Assembly (NCBI RefSeq): GCF_014189855.1
Contig: NZ_BJFN01000001.1
Coordinates: 124,001-188,000 of the forward strand
Direction: 5' to 3'
DNA: 64,000 bases
From: Buttiauxella sp. A111
Lineage (GTDB): Bacteria; Pseudomonadota; Gammaproteobacteria; Enterobacterales; Enterobacteriaceae
The position numbers and the translations under genes were made by a program. Each line of letters starts with the position of its first letter. The stretch's first letter is position 1. Below, piece by piece: positions 51,777 through 60,878 of the stretch. Under the pieces are notes generated by a model. It had not been told where the DNA came from, ran no database searches, and saw nothing but the letters and a program-made list of their open reading frames with translations.

Positions 51777-54556
51777 TACCAGCGAGCTCCTAAGGTCAGG
51801 AAGAGGTTGTTTTTGGAATCAGTGTCGCGGTTATGGCCGGAAAATGCGCGTTGATATTCCAGACCCACGCTGACCTTGTGCGGGAAAGCCGTGTAGTGCG
51901 TTTCACCAAACCAGGTATTCAGCCGCACCCCGACGCCACCCAGCGTATTATCGCGATAAGGTGTGTCGGTGCTGGCGTTATACTGTGCATGCCAGTATGG
52001 CTCGACCGTTTGGTGGCCATTCACTTTCTGGTGCCAGCTCATGCGGTAATCTGCGGTATATAGCTGATAGTCCGCTTTCACGAAATGCGCCGCATCCAGA
52101 TACAAATTCTGCGACATCCAGCCATTTCCGGTGGGATGCCAGTCATCGCTGTATTTGCCGCCATTGAAGAACGACGCGCTGGCCCGCAGCATGACATCCG
52201 TTTTGCCGTCGTGATTACCGAGGGGAATTTGCTGTTCAGCCGCCAGATAAATAACCTGGTCACGCAGCGGTTTCCAGCGCACGCCCAGGCCGAGCATCGG
52301 CTCATAGACCGGCATAAAGTTATTCTCGCCGTCATTTTCGCTACCGGCAAAAATTCGGCTGTAAACGGAAAGCTGATCGCCGTCGATAAGTTGGTTTTTA
52401 CCGATACGGTACTCCGCTTCAAATTGTTCATAACTACGATAACTTTTTCCCTGCTGGGCGCTGCTACTGCTGCCACCGCTATTCATGGAGTTCGGCGTCA
52501 AACCGAAAGAACCATCGTAAGTAAAGGTCCAACGACGATCGCTGTCCTCATGGATGCGGCGGAACTCAAAGCGGTCTTCTTTCTGTTTATCGCTCAACTG
52601 TTGTTGCGGCGTGAGGGAATTATCAATGTCATCCACCACCCGTTCGCTGTACTCGCGCGTTTTAGGTTTATCATCCAGTCGCTCGTTGAGATAGACCAGC
52701 TGACGCAGGATTTCCGGCGAGTCGGGATATGAAACACGGGCTTTTTCCAGTGCGTCACGGGCTTCAGAATGTTTACCTTGCGCTAACAACACAAAACCAC
52801 GTGCGGCATCATCTTGTGTCGGTGCTGAGTCGAATTTAAGCTCCGCCATCCCACGATGCCAGGCCACATCCTGCCAATAATCAAACGCCTTATCGTTACC
52901 TGAGAGTTTGGCGGCGCGTGCTGCGGCCAACACATCGTTATCCAACAGGGCGCTGGTGGGTATGCGTGACCAACTGGTCTGTGCTAACTGATAATCTTCC
53001 GCGGCATACGCCAGGTAAGCCACTTGTCGTTGATAAACCGGTGATGGGTCACGCGCCAGCGCTTGTTGCGCGGCATACAGGGCAAGACCTGGCCGGTCAG
53101 GATAGCATTGCGCCAGATGTGACCAGCTTTGCGCGTCATACTCGGCCGACATGTCGCCCAACAAATTTCGGACGATGGCGCAGTTTTCTTGCCCCTGGAA
53201 CAGACGCGCCTGAGCCATACGCTGTGTGGCCGTAGGTAACGGTTTTTCCAGTCGCATTCGGCTCTCGGCAGACAACCCGTCAGGATGAAGCGCAAGTTGG
53301 GTGTACAAACGCGTCGATAGCGAATTCTGCAACCTGCCCGCCCGCGCAAATGGCCAGTAGCGCAGTAGCAATTCAACTGCCATTTTTCCCTGATCCATGA
53401 CGACCAACTGGTAGCTGATATTTTCCAGCTCCTGCGAAGATAAATCGCGCGTCTGGCTGATATAGCGGATCACCTGCAGGCTGGTTTGCGTGTCGTTGCG
53501 TGCCAGACTCAACGCCAGGCGCTGATCAAGCCCCTGATCGTCCGGGATTTTACTTAGCAGTGCGTTTGCCCCCTGCCAGTCGCCTTTTTGGATACGGATG
53601 GGGACTAACGTTGATAACACATACTGTTGGTTTTCTGGATATTTGACCGTCCAGTTGGCCACCGTTTTACCGGGTTCCTTGCAGTAAGTTGCCAGTAAAC
53701 GCAGCCAGTTCCGCTCCTCAGCTGGATGGTTAAACGCCGGTTTACGGCTGGTGAGATAATGACGCAGTGGCATGAGCGCGTGACGTTCAGCCAGCGACTG
53801 AGCATAGGCAAGTTGCATACCCGGGCTATTCATCACGCCCTGACTTTGTAAATCCAAAATTCGCTGGTCACGCCGCATATGTAACAAGATGGCAAACCAT
53901 TGCTGGTATTGAGCCTCACTCAATGTGGCATCACTGTCTAACAGTGCGTAACCCTGGTCTGCCGCTGTCCACTGCTGCCTGAAAATCGCACGCTGTATGT
54001 AGTTATTGGTGAGTTGTTGAGCGGCATGGGTATGACGAAATGTCGGGTCTGAGAGTTGAGCACGGGCGATGCTTAACTGATTGAACTTGATAGCATAGTT
54101 ACCCACTTTACTGCGGCAATCTACGGTTGGCTCAGCGTCGCACTGCTTCTGCAACGCCAGCAGATCTCCGAGGGTGTTAATCTGCGGTTCGGGAACGGGG
54201 ATCGCCGCCAGAGCCCGCTGTAAATCGGGGTTGTGTGGTTTCTTCCTGAGTTCATCTTTCAGAAATGCCTGCGCTTTCTTATCGTGCCCAAAATAGCGAT
54301 AAGCTTCTGCCAGCCACAATGTCAGGCGCACACTTTCAGGCGCCATTTCATGCGCATGTTCAAAGCTGCTCAGGGCCCGCGTTTCATCATTGGCTTTCAT
54401 GGCCTGATGCGCCCGCTCGATATGCGGATACACCTTGAAGTAGCGGTAATCGTTTAAGCCCAGATCCTGTTGTGATCCTTCTTCTGTGGCGAATGCGGGT
54501 GTCATAATCAGTGCACCGCAGATCAGTACGGCCAGGGGGTTCAGGCGAATGTTCAT
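51776..54556 (-). CDS. nfrA: NfrA, outer-membrane glycan exporter / phage N4 receptor
   Basis: 926-aa outer-membrane protein. Signal peptide NPLAVLICGALIMTPAFA; TPR-like helical repeats across ~35-640 (ALSSFEHAHEMAPESVRLTL, ALEKARVSYPDSPEILRQLV) and a C-terminal ~220-residue beta-barrel ending in NLFLTLGARW, with terminal aromatic W as usual for BAM substrates. Known as the adsorption receptor of phage N4 and proposed to export the NfrB-made polysaccharide. Slightly shorter than E. coli NfrA (~990 aa). Overlaps nfrB by 4 nt. Confidence 0.9.
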   Translation of the reverse strand: MNIRLNPLAVLICGALIMTPAFATEEGSQQDLGLNDYRYFKVYPHIERAHQAMKANDETRALSSFEHAHEMAPESVRLTLWLAEAYRYFGHDKKAQAFLKDELRKKPHNPDLQRALAAIPVPEPQINTLGDLLALQKQCDAEPTVDCRSKVGNYAIKFNQLSIARAQLSDPTFRHTHAAQQLTNNYIQRAIFRQQWTAADQGYALLDSDATLSEAQYQQWFAILLHMRRDQRILDLQSQGVMNSPGMQLAYAQSLAERHALMPLRHYLTSRKPAFNHPAEERNWLRLLATYCKEPGKTVANWTVKYPENQQYVLSTLVPIRIQKGDWQGANALLSKIPDDQGLDQRLALSLARNDTQTSLQVIRYISQTRDLSSQELENISYQLVVMDQGKMAVELLLRYWPFARAGRLQNSLSTRLYTQLALHPDGLSAESRMRLEKPLPTATQRMAQARLFQGQENCAIVRNLLGDMSAEYDAQSWSHLAQCYPDRPGLALYAAQQALARDPSPVYQRQVAYLAYAAEDYQLAQTSWSRIPTSALLDNDVLAAARAAKLSGNDKAFDYWQDVAWHRGMAELKFDSAPTQDDAARGFVLLAQGKHSEARDALEKARVSYPDSPEILRQLVYLNERLDDKPKTREYSERVVDDIDNSLTPQQQLSDKQKEDRFEFRRIHEDSDRRWTFTYDGSFGLTPNSMNSGGSSSSAQQGKSYRSYEQFEAEYRIGKNQLIDGDQLSVYSRIFAGSENDGENNFMPVYEPMLGLGVRWKPLRDQVIYLAAEQQIPLGNHDGKTDVMLRASASFFNGGKYSDDWHPTGNGWMSQNLYLDAAHFVKADYQLYTADYRMSWHQKVNGHQTVEPYWHAQYNASTDTPYRDNTLGGVGVRLNTWFGETHYTAFPHKVSVGLEYQRAFSGHNRDTDSKNNLFLTLGARW

Positions 54557-56778
54557 ATTGCTTCCCCTGCCAGGCGTGCCTGTTGCAATTGATTGATACC
54601 TGCTTTCAGCAGCAACTTGCTGAGTGAGGGTTGCAGTTTCTTCTGCTGTTCCAGCGCGTGATCCACCACGTTCTGGCTGACCACACCTTCTTGCACCAGG
54701 TATTCGCCAAACATCAAATCGCTGCGCTCATAGCGCAATAGCACCGCGCGCAAAACGGCCTCATTGAGGTGGGATTCTGTGGTCAGCACTTCCGCAAACA
54801 GCAGTTGCCCGGAGACATACTTATCCCAGATTTCAGCCGCTTGTGACTCGGTGAGAAGATCTTCACTTACCGCACTATCCAGTAATTGTTTTTCTTTCAG
54901 TAACGCTTCCTGGCCGTACCAATAGCGCAGCCCAATCACAACCTGACCGCGTGGCACCACAACGTATTTGACCGGACGGCCAACTTTGCGACTCAGCGCC
55001 GAGAGAGAAACCGGATCGAGGGTGTTTTCACAGGCCAGAATCAGGTTCTCACCTTCGATACGCAATGGCAGTACTGCATGGTGTTGTGCCACTTTTGCCG
55101 GGATGCTGTTGATCAGTTGCGGATCGAGAGTGAGGGAGTCAATAGATTCCATCGGTACTTCAGCCTGTTTTGCCAGCGCGACCGCAAGCTGAACCGCCGT
55201 GATATAGCCCAGTTGTACCAGGTTGCCGCCCAATTTCAGGCCGGGAATGCGGTTTTGCAGAGCTTCTTCAAGTTGCTGACGGGTAATCACACCGGAATCC
55301 ACAAGGATGTAACCCAATGGTTGGGTGGAGCGTTGCTCGCTGACGGTTGGGAAATCGTGCGTGGTTTTATCCCATGCAACGCGACGCGGATCGCCGTGCT
55401 GAATAACCTGCTTAATGGCGCGCCAGTTAGCCACAAAGTTAATCAGATTCCCCCAGAACAGGCGTGGGATCACCAGCAAACCTTGCCTCATTCCGTAATA
55501 GCCGGTGACGAAAATCATGCGTTGAATAATGCGATTGGTCATCAGACCGAAGTTAATCCACAGCAGCGTGGTGAGCCAGGTTCCTCCCACGAAGATAGAC
55601 AAGAATTGCCATGCCCCATCAACGCAGCGCTGATAAATCATGATGGCGACCAGTTGCAGCATCACCAGCATTGCGGCAAAACTTAAAAAGTTGGCGATTG
55701 CCCCTTTACGGTCCCGCCATAAGAAATAGTTCAATACCGGATTTGAGCTCCAGCGGTGTGTTTTAAATCCCTGGAAGACAATGCCGATTATCCAGCGCGA
55801 CTTTTGTCGCACTGCCGTCGCAAAGGTATCAGGGAAATATTCACGCACGCAGATAACGTTGGCGGTACGGGCACGCTGACCAAACGGCTTTCGGGTAGTG
55901 TCGTTTTTGTCCATCACCGGGAAGCGGCAGAAAATTTCTTCCATGCCCTTTTGGCGTAAACGGAAACCGATGTCGTAGTCTTCCGTCAAACTCTGCACAT
56001 CAAACGCAATGCCGTCACCGTCGGCCAACAGCGCTAACACCGCGCGACGGCTAAAACAGGTGCCCACACCTGCACTCGGAACCTGCCCCGCTAACGCTTC
56101 GCGTACCGGAACATCCTTACCGTGCAGTTCGGAAAACTCATCCAGGTAGCTGAGGCTGGTGAAGTGAGTCCATTTACGTTCAAACGGATATACCGGGATC
56201 TGAATGAGATCCTTTCGGTCGACCAGATAATTAAACAGGCGTAATTCGAGTGGAGAAATCACATCTTCCGCGTCGTGCAGAATAAAGCCGGAGAAATTAA
56301 AACGGGCGCTGCGTTCAAACTGCAAAATAGCGTCGAGAATGTTATTCAGGCAATCCGCTTTGCTGGTGGGGCCAGGTCGGGCGCACACGACTTTATGGAC
56401 ATTCGGAAAGCGTGCGCAAACGTCGTCGACATCGCGTTGTGTATCCGGATCGTTCGGATAGGTGCCGACGAAAATATGATAATTCTCGTAATCAAGAGAA
56501 CTGGCGGCAAGTCGCGCCATGTTACCGATAACGCCCGTTTCATTCCATGCGGGTACCATAATAGCCAGCGCTTTTTCTTGCGGCTCATACAGGGCTTTGT
56601 AGTCCAGATAATCGTTGTTACGGTAGACCGTTACTGAGCGCCATGCACGGCGAAGCCAGTAGACGATATCAATAAATAAGTCATCAATTCCGCTTATTAG
56701 CATCAGTATCGCCAGAGTAATAGCGATGACTTTCAATCCGTACAGATACGTTGAAAAGTAATCAACAAACCAGTCCAT
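54553..56778 (-). CDS. nfrB: NfrB, inner-membrane glycosyltransferase with c-di-GMP-binding MshEN domain
   Basis: 741-aa protein. N-terminal helices (~8-35), a GT2 glycosyltransferase domain (AIMVPAWNETGVIGNM, HDAEDVISPLELRLFNYL with the DxD-like Asp, SLTEDYDIGFRLRQKGMEE, and QKSRWIIGIVFQGFKTHRW = QxxRW motif), further helices, and a C-terminal MshEN/T2SSE-N domain (PLGYILVDSGVITRQQLEEA, LGGNLVQLGYITAVQLAVAL) of the type that binds c-di-GMP. Start ATG 56776-56778 (MDWFVDYFST) matches E. coli; the longer frame is rejected. First gene of nfrB-nfrA-ybcH. Confidence 0.93.
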   Translation of the reverse strand: MDWFVDYFSTYLYGLKVIAITLAILMLISGIDDLFIDIVYWLRRAWRSVTVYRNNDYLDYKALYEPQEKALAIMVPAWNETGVIGNMARLAASSLDYENYHIFVGTYPNDPDTQRDVDDVCARFPNVHKVVCARPGPTSKADCLNNILDAILQFERSARFNFSGFILHDAEDVISPLELRLFNYLVDRKDLIQIPVYPFERKWTHFTSLSYLDEFSELHGKDVPVREALAGQVPSAGVGTCFSRRAVLALLADGDGIAFDVQSLTEDYDIGFRLRQKGMEEIFCRFPVMDKNDTTRKPFGQRARTANVICVREYFPDTFATAVRQKSRWIIGIVFQGFKTHRWSSNPVLNYFLWRDRKGAIANFLSFAAMLVMLQLVAIMIYQRCVDGAWQFLSIFVGGTWLTTLLWINFGLMTNRIIQRMIFVTGYYGMRQGLLVIPRLFWGNLINFVANWRAIKQVIQHGDPRRVAWDKTTHDFPTVSEQRSTQPLGYILVDSGVITRQQLEEALQNRIPGLKLGGNLVQLGYITAVQLAVALAKQAEVPMESIDSLTLDPQLINSIPAKVAQHHAVLPLRIEGENLILACENTLDPVSLSALSRKVGRPVKYVVVPRGQVVIGLRYWYGQEALLKEKQLLDSAVSEDLLTESQAAEIWDKYVSGQLLFAEVLTTESHLNEAVLRAVLLRYERSDLMFGEYLVQEGVVSQNVVDHALEQQKKLQPSLSKLLLKAGINQLQQARLAGEAI

Positions 56779-57106
56779 TCTAAATCCCCAAAGGCCATGT
56801 AAAACCCACTGAACTCTTCCATACGAGGCCTGACGGGTAAGCAATAAGGTTCCGCATGTTACCGGTATCATAAAACAATCAGGTAAACACGGAAAGTGCA
56901 TTAATCTATTAAAGGCAACTCTTTAAATCATTAAAATTATATCATGAGGGAGTTGACTAGAATTTTTCACTGACTTTTCTAATTGTTACAGCAGATTAAA
57001 CAAGTTAATGAAAATGAGAATTTTTAATATTGAGGATGCCAATTTCTTGCCTGAAATGGCTTTGAACTTTACATTGTCGAGCTGAATATCTGTGGGAGAA
57101 ACGGAC
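56779..57106. other. Intergenic region between nfrB and the SMR gene
   Basis: 328 bp between divergent genes, AT-rich in the right half. It must hold the nfrB promoter and that of the SMR gene, but no -35/-10 pair or operator stands out. A GAAAATGAGAATTTTTAAT stretch (57010-57028) is only a weak Fur-box likeness. Confidence 0.4.
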
Positions 57107-57436
57107 ATGACTTATCTCTGGCTGATTGTGGCCATTATTGCCGAGGTGATTGCAACCACCTCACTTAAACTATCGGAAGGTTTTAGCCGTTTATGGCCGA
57201 GTGTTATCACCATTCTGTTTTATGGGGTGGCGTTTTATTGTTTATCCATCACCATGCGCACTATCCCTACCGGGATTATTTATGCGATTTGGTCAGGTGC
57301 CGGGATCGTGTTGATTGGTGCAGTGGGCTGGATATTCCTGGGGCAAAAACTCGACTGGCCTGCGATTGCGGGTATGGCACTGATCATCTTGGGCGTGTTA
57401 GTCATTAACCTGTTTTCAAAATCAGTCGCCCACTAA
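57107..57436 (+). CDS. SMR-family multidrug exporter (EmrE/QacE-like)
   Basis: 109-aa four-helix proton-coupled exporter of quaternary ammonium and other cationic compounds. The membrane-embedded carboxylate is Glu13 (AIIAEVIATTSLKLSEGF), corresponding to Glu14 of EmrE; the GIIYAIWSGAGIVLIGAVGW helix-3 motif and Trp are intact. ATG 57107 with GGGAG upstream; five extra in-frame codons upstream are not needed. It functions as an antiparallel dimer in the family. No adjacent partner gene, so not a paired (MdtIJ-type) SMR. Confidence 0.92.
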   Translation: MTYLWLIVAIIAEVIATTSLKLSEGFSRLWPSVITILFYGVAFYCLSITMRTIPTGIIYAIWSGAGIVLIGAVGWIFLGQKLDWPAIAGMALIILGVLVINLFSKSVAH

Positions 57437-57645
57437 TCCTCTCTTTTAATGCCCATGCTGCGCCCTTTTCACTGGCAAAAGGCTTGCAGCATGGCATGCC
57501 TTTAATCAACAAATCGTAAACCAAAAGTTAACAAACAACTCTTTTACATTGCTGACAATAATTTTGCTTTTTTTCTAAAAGTTGAATAGTAACTGATCGA
57601 AATTATCTATACAGTGTGCCCGTCACGTTAACGAGGTTGATGATT

Positions 57646-57891
57646 ATGGTTAAACAATTACGGTCAAAACTGGGGATGATTTTGTTACTGGTCGGTGCGG
57701 CGCTGTTCTCTGGCCAAACGACCGCCCAAACTCACGGTCACCTGTATTTGGTCGTCAAAAGTGCTGACATGTTGCTACGCCATCAGGCCGATAGCGATGA
57801 AATACGTCAGGCCGCCGAAGATTCTGCCGCCGATTTTCGTGAGCAACATTTCCACGTCAATGAACGCCGTCCGGGCACTTATCAACTGTAG
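57646..57891 (+). CDS. yncJ: YncJ-like small periplasmic protein (DUF2554)
   Basis: 81-aa protein with a signal peptide (GMILLLVGAALFSGQTTA) and a short mature region: VVKSADMLLRHQADSDEIRQ, AAEDSAADFREQHFHVN. The LRHxADSDExR...AEDSA pattern matches E. coli YncJ; function unknown, though yncJ is stress-associated there. Start at ATG 57646 with GAGG 9 nt upstream; ATG 57640 is in frame but only 3 nt from the GAGG. Confidence 0.82.
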   Translation: MVKQLRSKLGMILLLVGAALFSGQTTAQTHGHLYLVVKSADMLLRHQADSDEIRQAAEDSAADFREQHFHVNERRPGTYQL

Positions 57892-57952
57892 CGATTCTTA
57901 ACTCAGTCCGATTTACGCGATGATGTCATCCCTTAAATCGAACTGAGTTCGG

Positions 57953-58696
57953 TTAAATATTTTTCACACCTCCATCCATTAGCAGCTCACTGCCCACCAT
58001 AAAAGCAGACTCATCAGACGCGAGAAACACGGCAGCTTTGGCCAGCTCAAGCGTACTGCCCAGGCGACCTACTGGCACCAGGGCACGGATTTCGTCGCGC
58101 AATGGTTGGTCAGACGCCCCATTGCCCAATTTGCTGAGTGCTGGGGTTTCAGTGGGGCCAGGACTTAATCCATTAACCCGAATACCTTTTGCCTTTAACT
58201 CACCTGAAAGTGTGCGAGCCAGAGACAAGATTGCTGCTTTACTGGCGGCATACACACTACTTTGTGGTAAGCCGATATGCGCACTGACCGAACCACAGAC
58301 AATCACCGAAGACGGGTTAGACAGCATCGGAAGTAAAGCCTGGATCAAGAAGAAAGGGCCTTTGAGATTAGTATTCATCAGCCTGTCGTAACTGCTTTCA
58401 TCCCATTCTTCCAGCGAATGATGCGTGACATCACCAGCGTTCACATTCAACACATCCAGCCGTGGCCATAACTGCGCCAGTTGCTCGCTCAGTGCTCGCT
58501 GTTGGTGGATATCACCTGCATCGCTATTAATAATTTGCACATTGCCCAGTACTTCTTTCGCGGCAAGTAATGCAGCCTGATTACGCCCGGTTATCGCGAC
58601 GATTGCCCCCTCGGCGATGAACTGCCGTGCCGTTTCAAAACCGATTCCGCTGGTACCACCTGTAATTAATGCGTATTTGCCTTCAAGTCTGCCCAT
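57953..58696 (-). CDS. Short-chain dehydrogenase/reductase
   Basis: 247-aa classical SDR. Cofactor motif ALITGGTSGIGFETARQFIA (TGxxxGIG), LNVNAGDVTHH, catalytic Ser in VIVCGSVSAHIG and YAASKAAILSLARTLSGEL (Tyr-x3-Lys), C-terminal FLASDESAFMVGSELLMDGG. NADP preference is suggested by basic Arg38 after the second strand (TGRNQAA). Substrate unknown. Divergent from the HxlR-type gene, which very likely controls it. Confidence 0.9.
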   Translation of the reverse strand: MGRLEGKYALITGGTSGIGFETARQFIAEGAIVAITGRNQAALLAAKEVLGNVQIINSDAGDIHQQRALSEQLAQLWPRLDVLNVNAGDVTHHSLEEWDESSYDRLMNTNLKGPFFLIQALLPMLSNPSSVIVCGSVSAHIGLPQSSVYAASKAAILSLARTLSGELKAKGIRVNGLSPGPTETPALSKLGNGASDQPLRDEIRALVPVGRLGSTLELAKAAVFLASDESAFMVGSELLMDGGVKNI

Positions 58697-58740
58697 TGTC
58701 TTTGCCTTTTAAATGACGGGTACGGGCATTATTTCCGCTA

Positions 58741-58777
58741 TAGTATCCTTTGGATAGTAGGCACCAATTGGATACTA
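58741..58777. promoter_or_regulatory. HxlR operator cluster between SDR and HxlR genes
   Basis: TAGTATCC (58741-58748) and GGATACTA (58770-58777) form a perfect 8-bp inverted repeat; a third half-site GGATAGTA (58752-58759) pairs with the first around a TTT centre (7 of 8 match). Three related half-sites in 37 bp between the divergent genes suggest a HxlR-type redox or aldehyde-responsive operator. Confidence 0.6.
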
Positions 58778-58819
58778 AGGAACGTAATGGGAAGCATTGA
58801 CCATCCACAAGGGGGAAGC

Positions 58820-59170
58820 ATGAGAAAAAATTTTTCGACAATACCCGTCGCCAGCGAAAGCTGCCCGATGGTCAGTTTTGTGAATCTCATTTCCGGGAAA
58901 TGGGCCATCCCCATTCTTTATCGACTCATCATTATCAACCAGCCGGTGCGCTTTAGTGACTTGCAGCGCGCGGTGCATCCCATCACTCAAAAAGAGCTAA
59001 CACGGCAATTAAGGCAATTTGAATCGAGGATGTTGGTGACAAGAGAAGTGTTTGCGGAGGTCCCGCCGAGAGTTGAATATCAGATAACCGAGTTAGGAAA
59101 GTCACTGCGCCCGACACTGGACTCACTTGCGCAATGGATGCGGGAAAATGGCGAGCATCTTGAAGCGTGA
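58820..59170 (+). CDS. HxlR-family transcriptional regulator
   Basis: 116-aa MarR/HxlR winged-helix protein. Visible: CPMVSFVNLISGKWAIPILY (family start with one Cys), RFSDLQRAVHPITQKELTRQ, LRQFESRMLVTREVFAEVPP and RVEYQITELGKSLRPTLDSL. The N-terminal Cys is a candidate redox sensor as in YodB/HypR. Start at ATG 58820 with GGGGGAAG; the in-frame ATG at 58787 lies only 10 nt from the operator and is an alternative. Divergent from the SDR gene. Confidence 0.87.
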   Translation: MRKNFSTIPVASESCPMVSFVNLISGKWAIPILYRLIIINQPVRFSDLQRAVHPITQKELTRQLRQFESRMLVTREVFAEVPPRVEYQITELGKSLRPTLDSLAQWMRENGEHLEA

Positions 59171-59235
59171 TTTTGGGGACATAAAAACCTCGCCAATTCA
59201 CTCAGCAAAGCAATCAGCGAGGGTCAGTTTAGCGG

Positions 59236-60369
<1,134 letters not shown>

Positions 60370-60402
60370 TCAGGTGAGTGTGAATTTTATTTTAGATGTA
60401 GG

Positions 60403-60678
60403 TTATTTTAGATAAGAGCGGAGTAATTGGCTGACTTCTGCCATGCGCACAGTACGCTGCTCCTCGGATGTCTCCCCCGTGACCAGTTCGTCTTTCAGAT
60501 GGATTTCCAACATTTCGCCCATCAGGCCATTGGCCGCGCCACGCACGGCTGCGATTTGCTGCAAAATAGCGATACAAGGATCCCCATTTTCCAGCGCGCG
60601 CTCTATCGCTTCCGTTTGCCCGCGTATTCGCCGCACGCGAGTCAGAATCCGTTTTTTGTCTTCAGGTGAATGTGGCAT
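60403..60678 (-). CDS. frmR: FrmR, formaldehyde-sensing CsoR/RcnR-family repressor
   Basis: 91-aa repressor. The formaldehyde-sensing Cys35 (NGDPCIAIL) and His60 (MLEIH) of the family are present, in the context RVRRIRGQTEAIERALENGD and QQIAAVRGAANGLMGEM. Formaldehyde cross-links the N-terminal Pro2 amine to the Cys, releasing DNA; Pro2 is present. First gene of frmRA, with a matching G-tract operator just upstream. ATG 60676-60678. Confidence 0.93.
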   Translation of the reverse strand: MPHSPEDKKRILTRVRRIRGQTEAIERALENGDPCIAILQQIAAVRGAANGLMGEMLEIHLKDELVTGETSEEQRTVRMAEVSQLLRSYLK

Positions 60679-60690
60679 AGCGGGCCTCTT

Positions 60691-60712
60691 TATACTATAG
60701 GGGGGTATTGTA
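60691..60712. promoter_or_regulatory. FrmR operator
   Basis: TATACTATAGGGGGGTATTG (and the next two bases) has the AT-G6-AT form typical of CsoR/FrmR operators (E. coli: AT-rich flanks around CCCCCC). It lies 13 nt upstream of the frmR start. Confidence 0.75.
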
Positions 60713-60811
60713 TTTTAATTTTCAGATTATTAATAACATTATATTTTTGATTATTAATCCCGATGCTTTTCAGTGTCTGTATCTTGATAGTTCGTAATGA
60801 ACTCAGATACT

Positions 60812-60848
60812 AAAAACCCCCGGATACTGAAGGTATCGGGGGGTTTTA
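60812..60848 (-). terminator. Terminator of the DUF1254 operon
   Basis: AAAACCCCCGGATAC (60813-60827) pairs with GTATCGGGGGGTTTT (60833-60847) at 14 of 15 positions, loop TGAAG; minus-strand transcripts end in TTTTT. 32 nt after the stop of the gene at 60879. The symmetric A/T flanks allow it to work in both directions. Confidence 0.9.
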
Positions 60849-60878
60849 CTAAATAGTAAGATGAAACTGGTTATCCTC

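Noticed and set aside
57010-57028. Possible Fur box upstream of the SMR gene
   Set aside because: About 13 of 19 matches in AT-rich DNA is within chance, and neither neighbour has an iron-related role.
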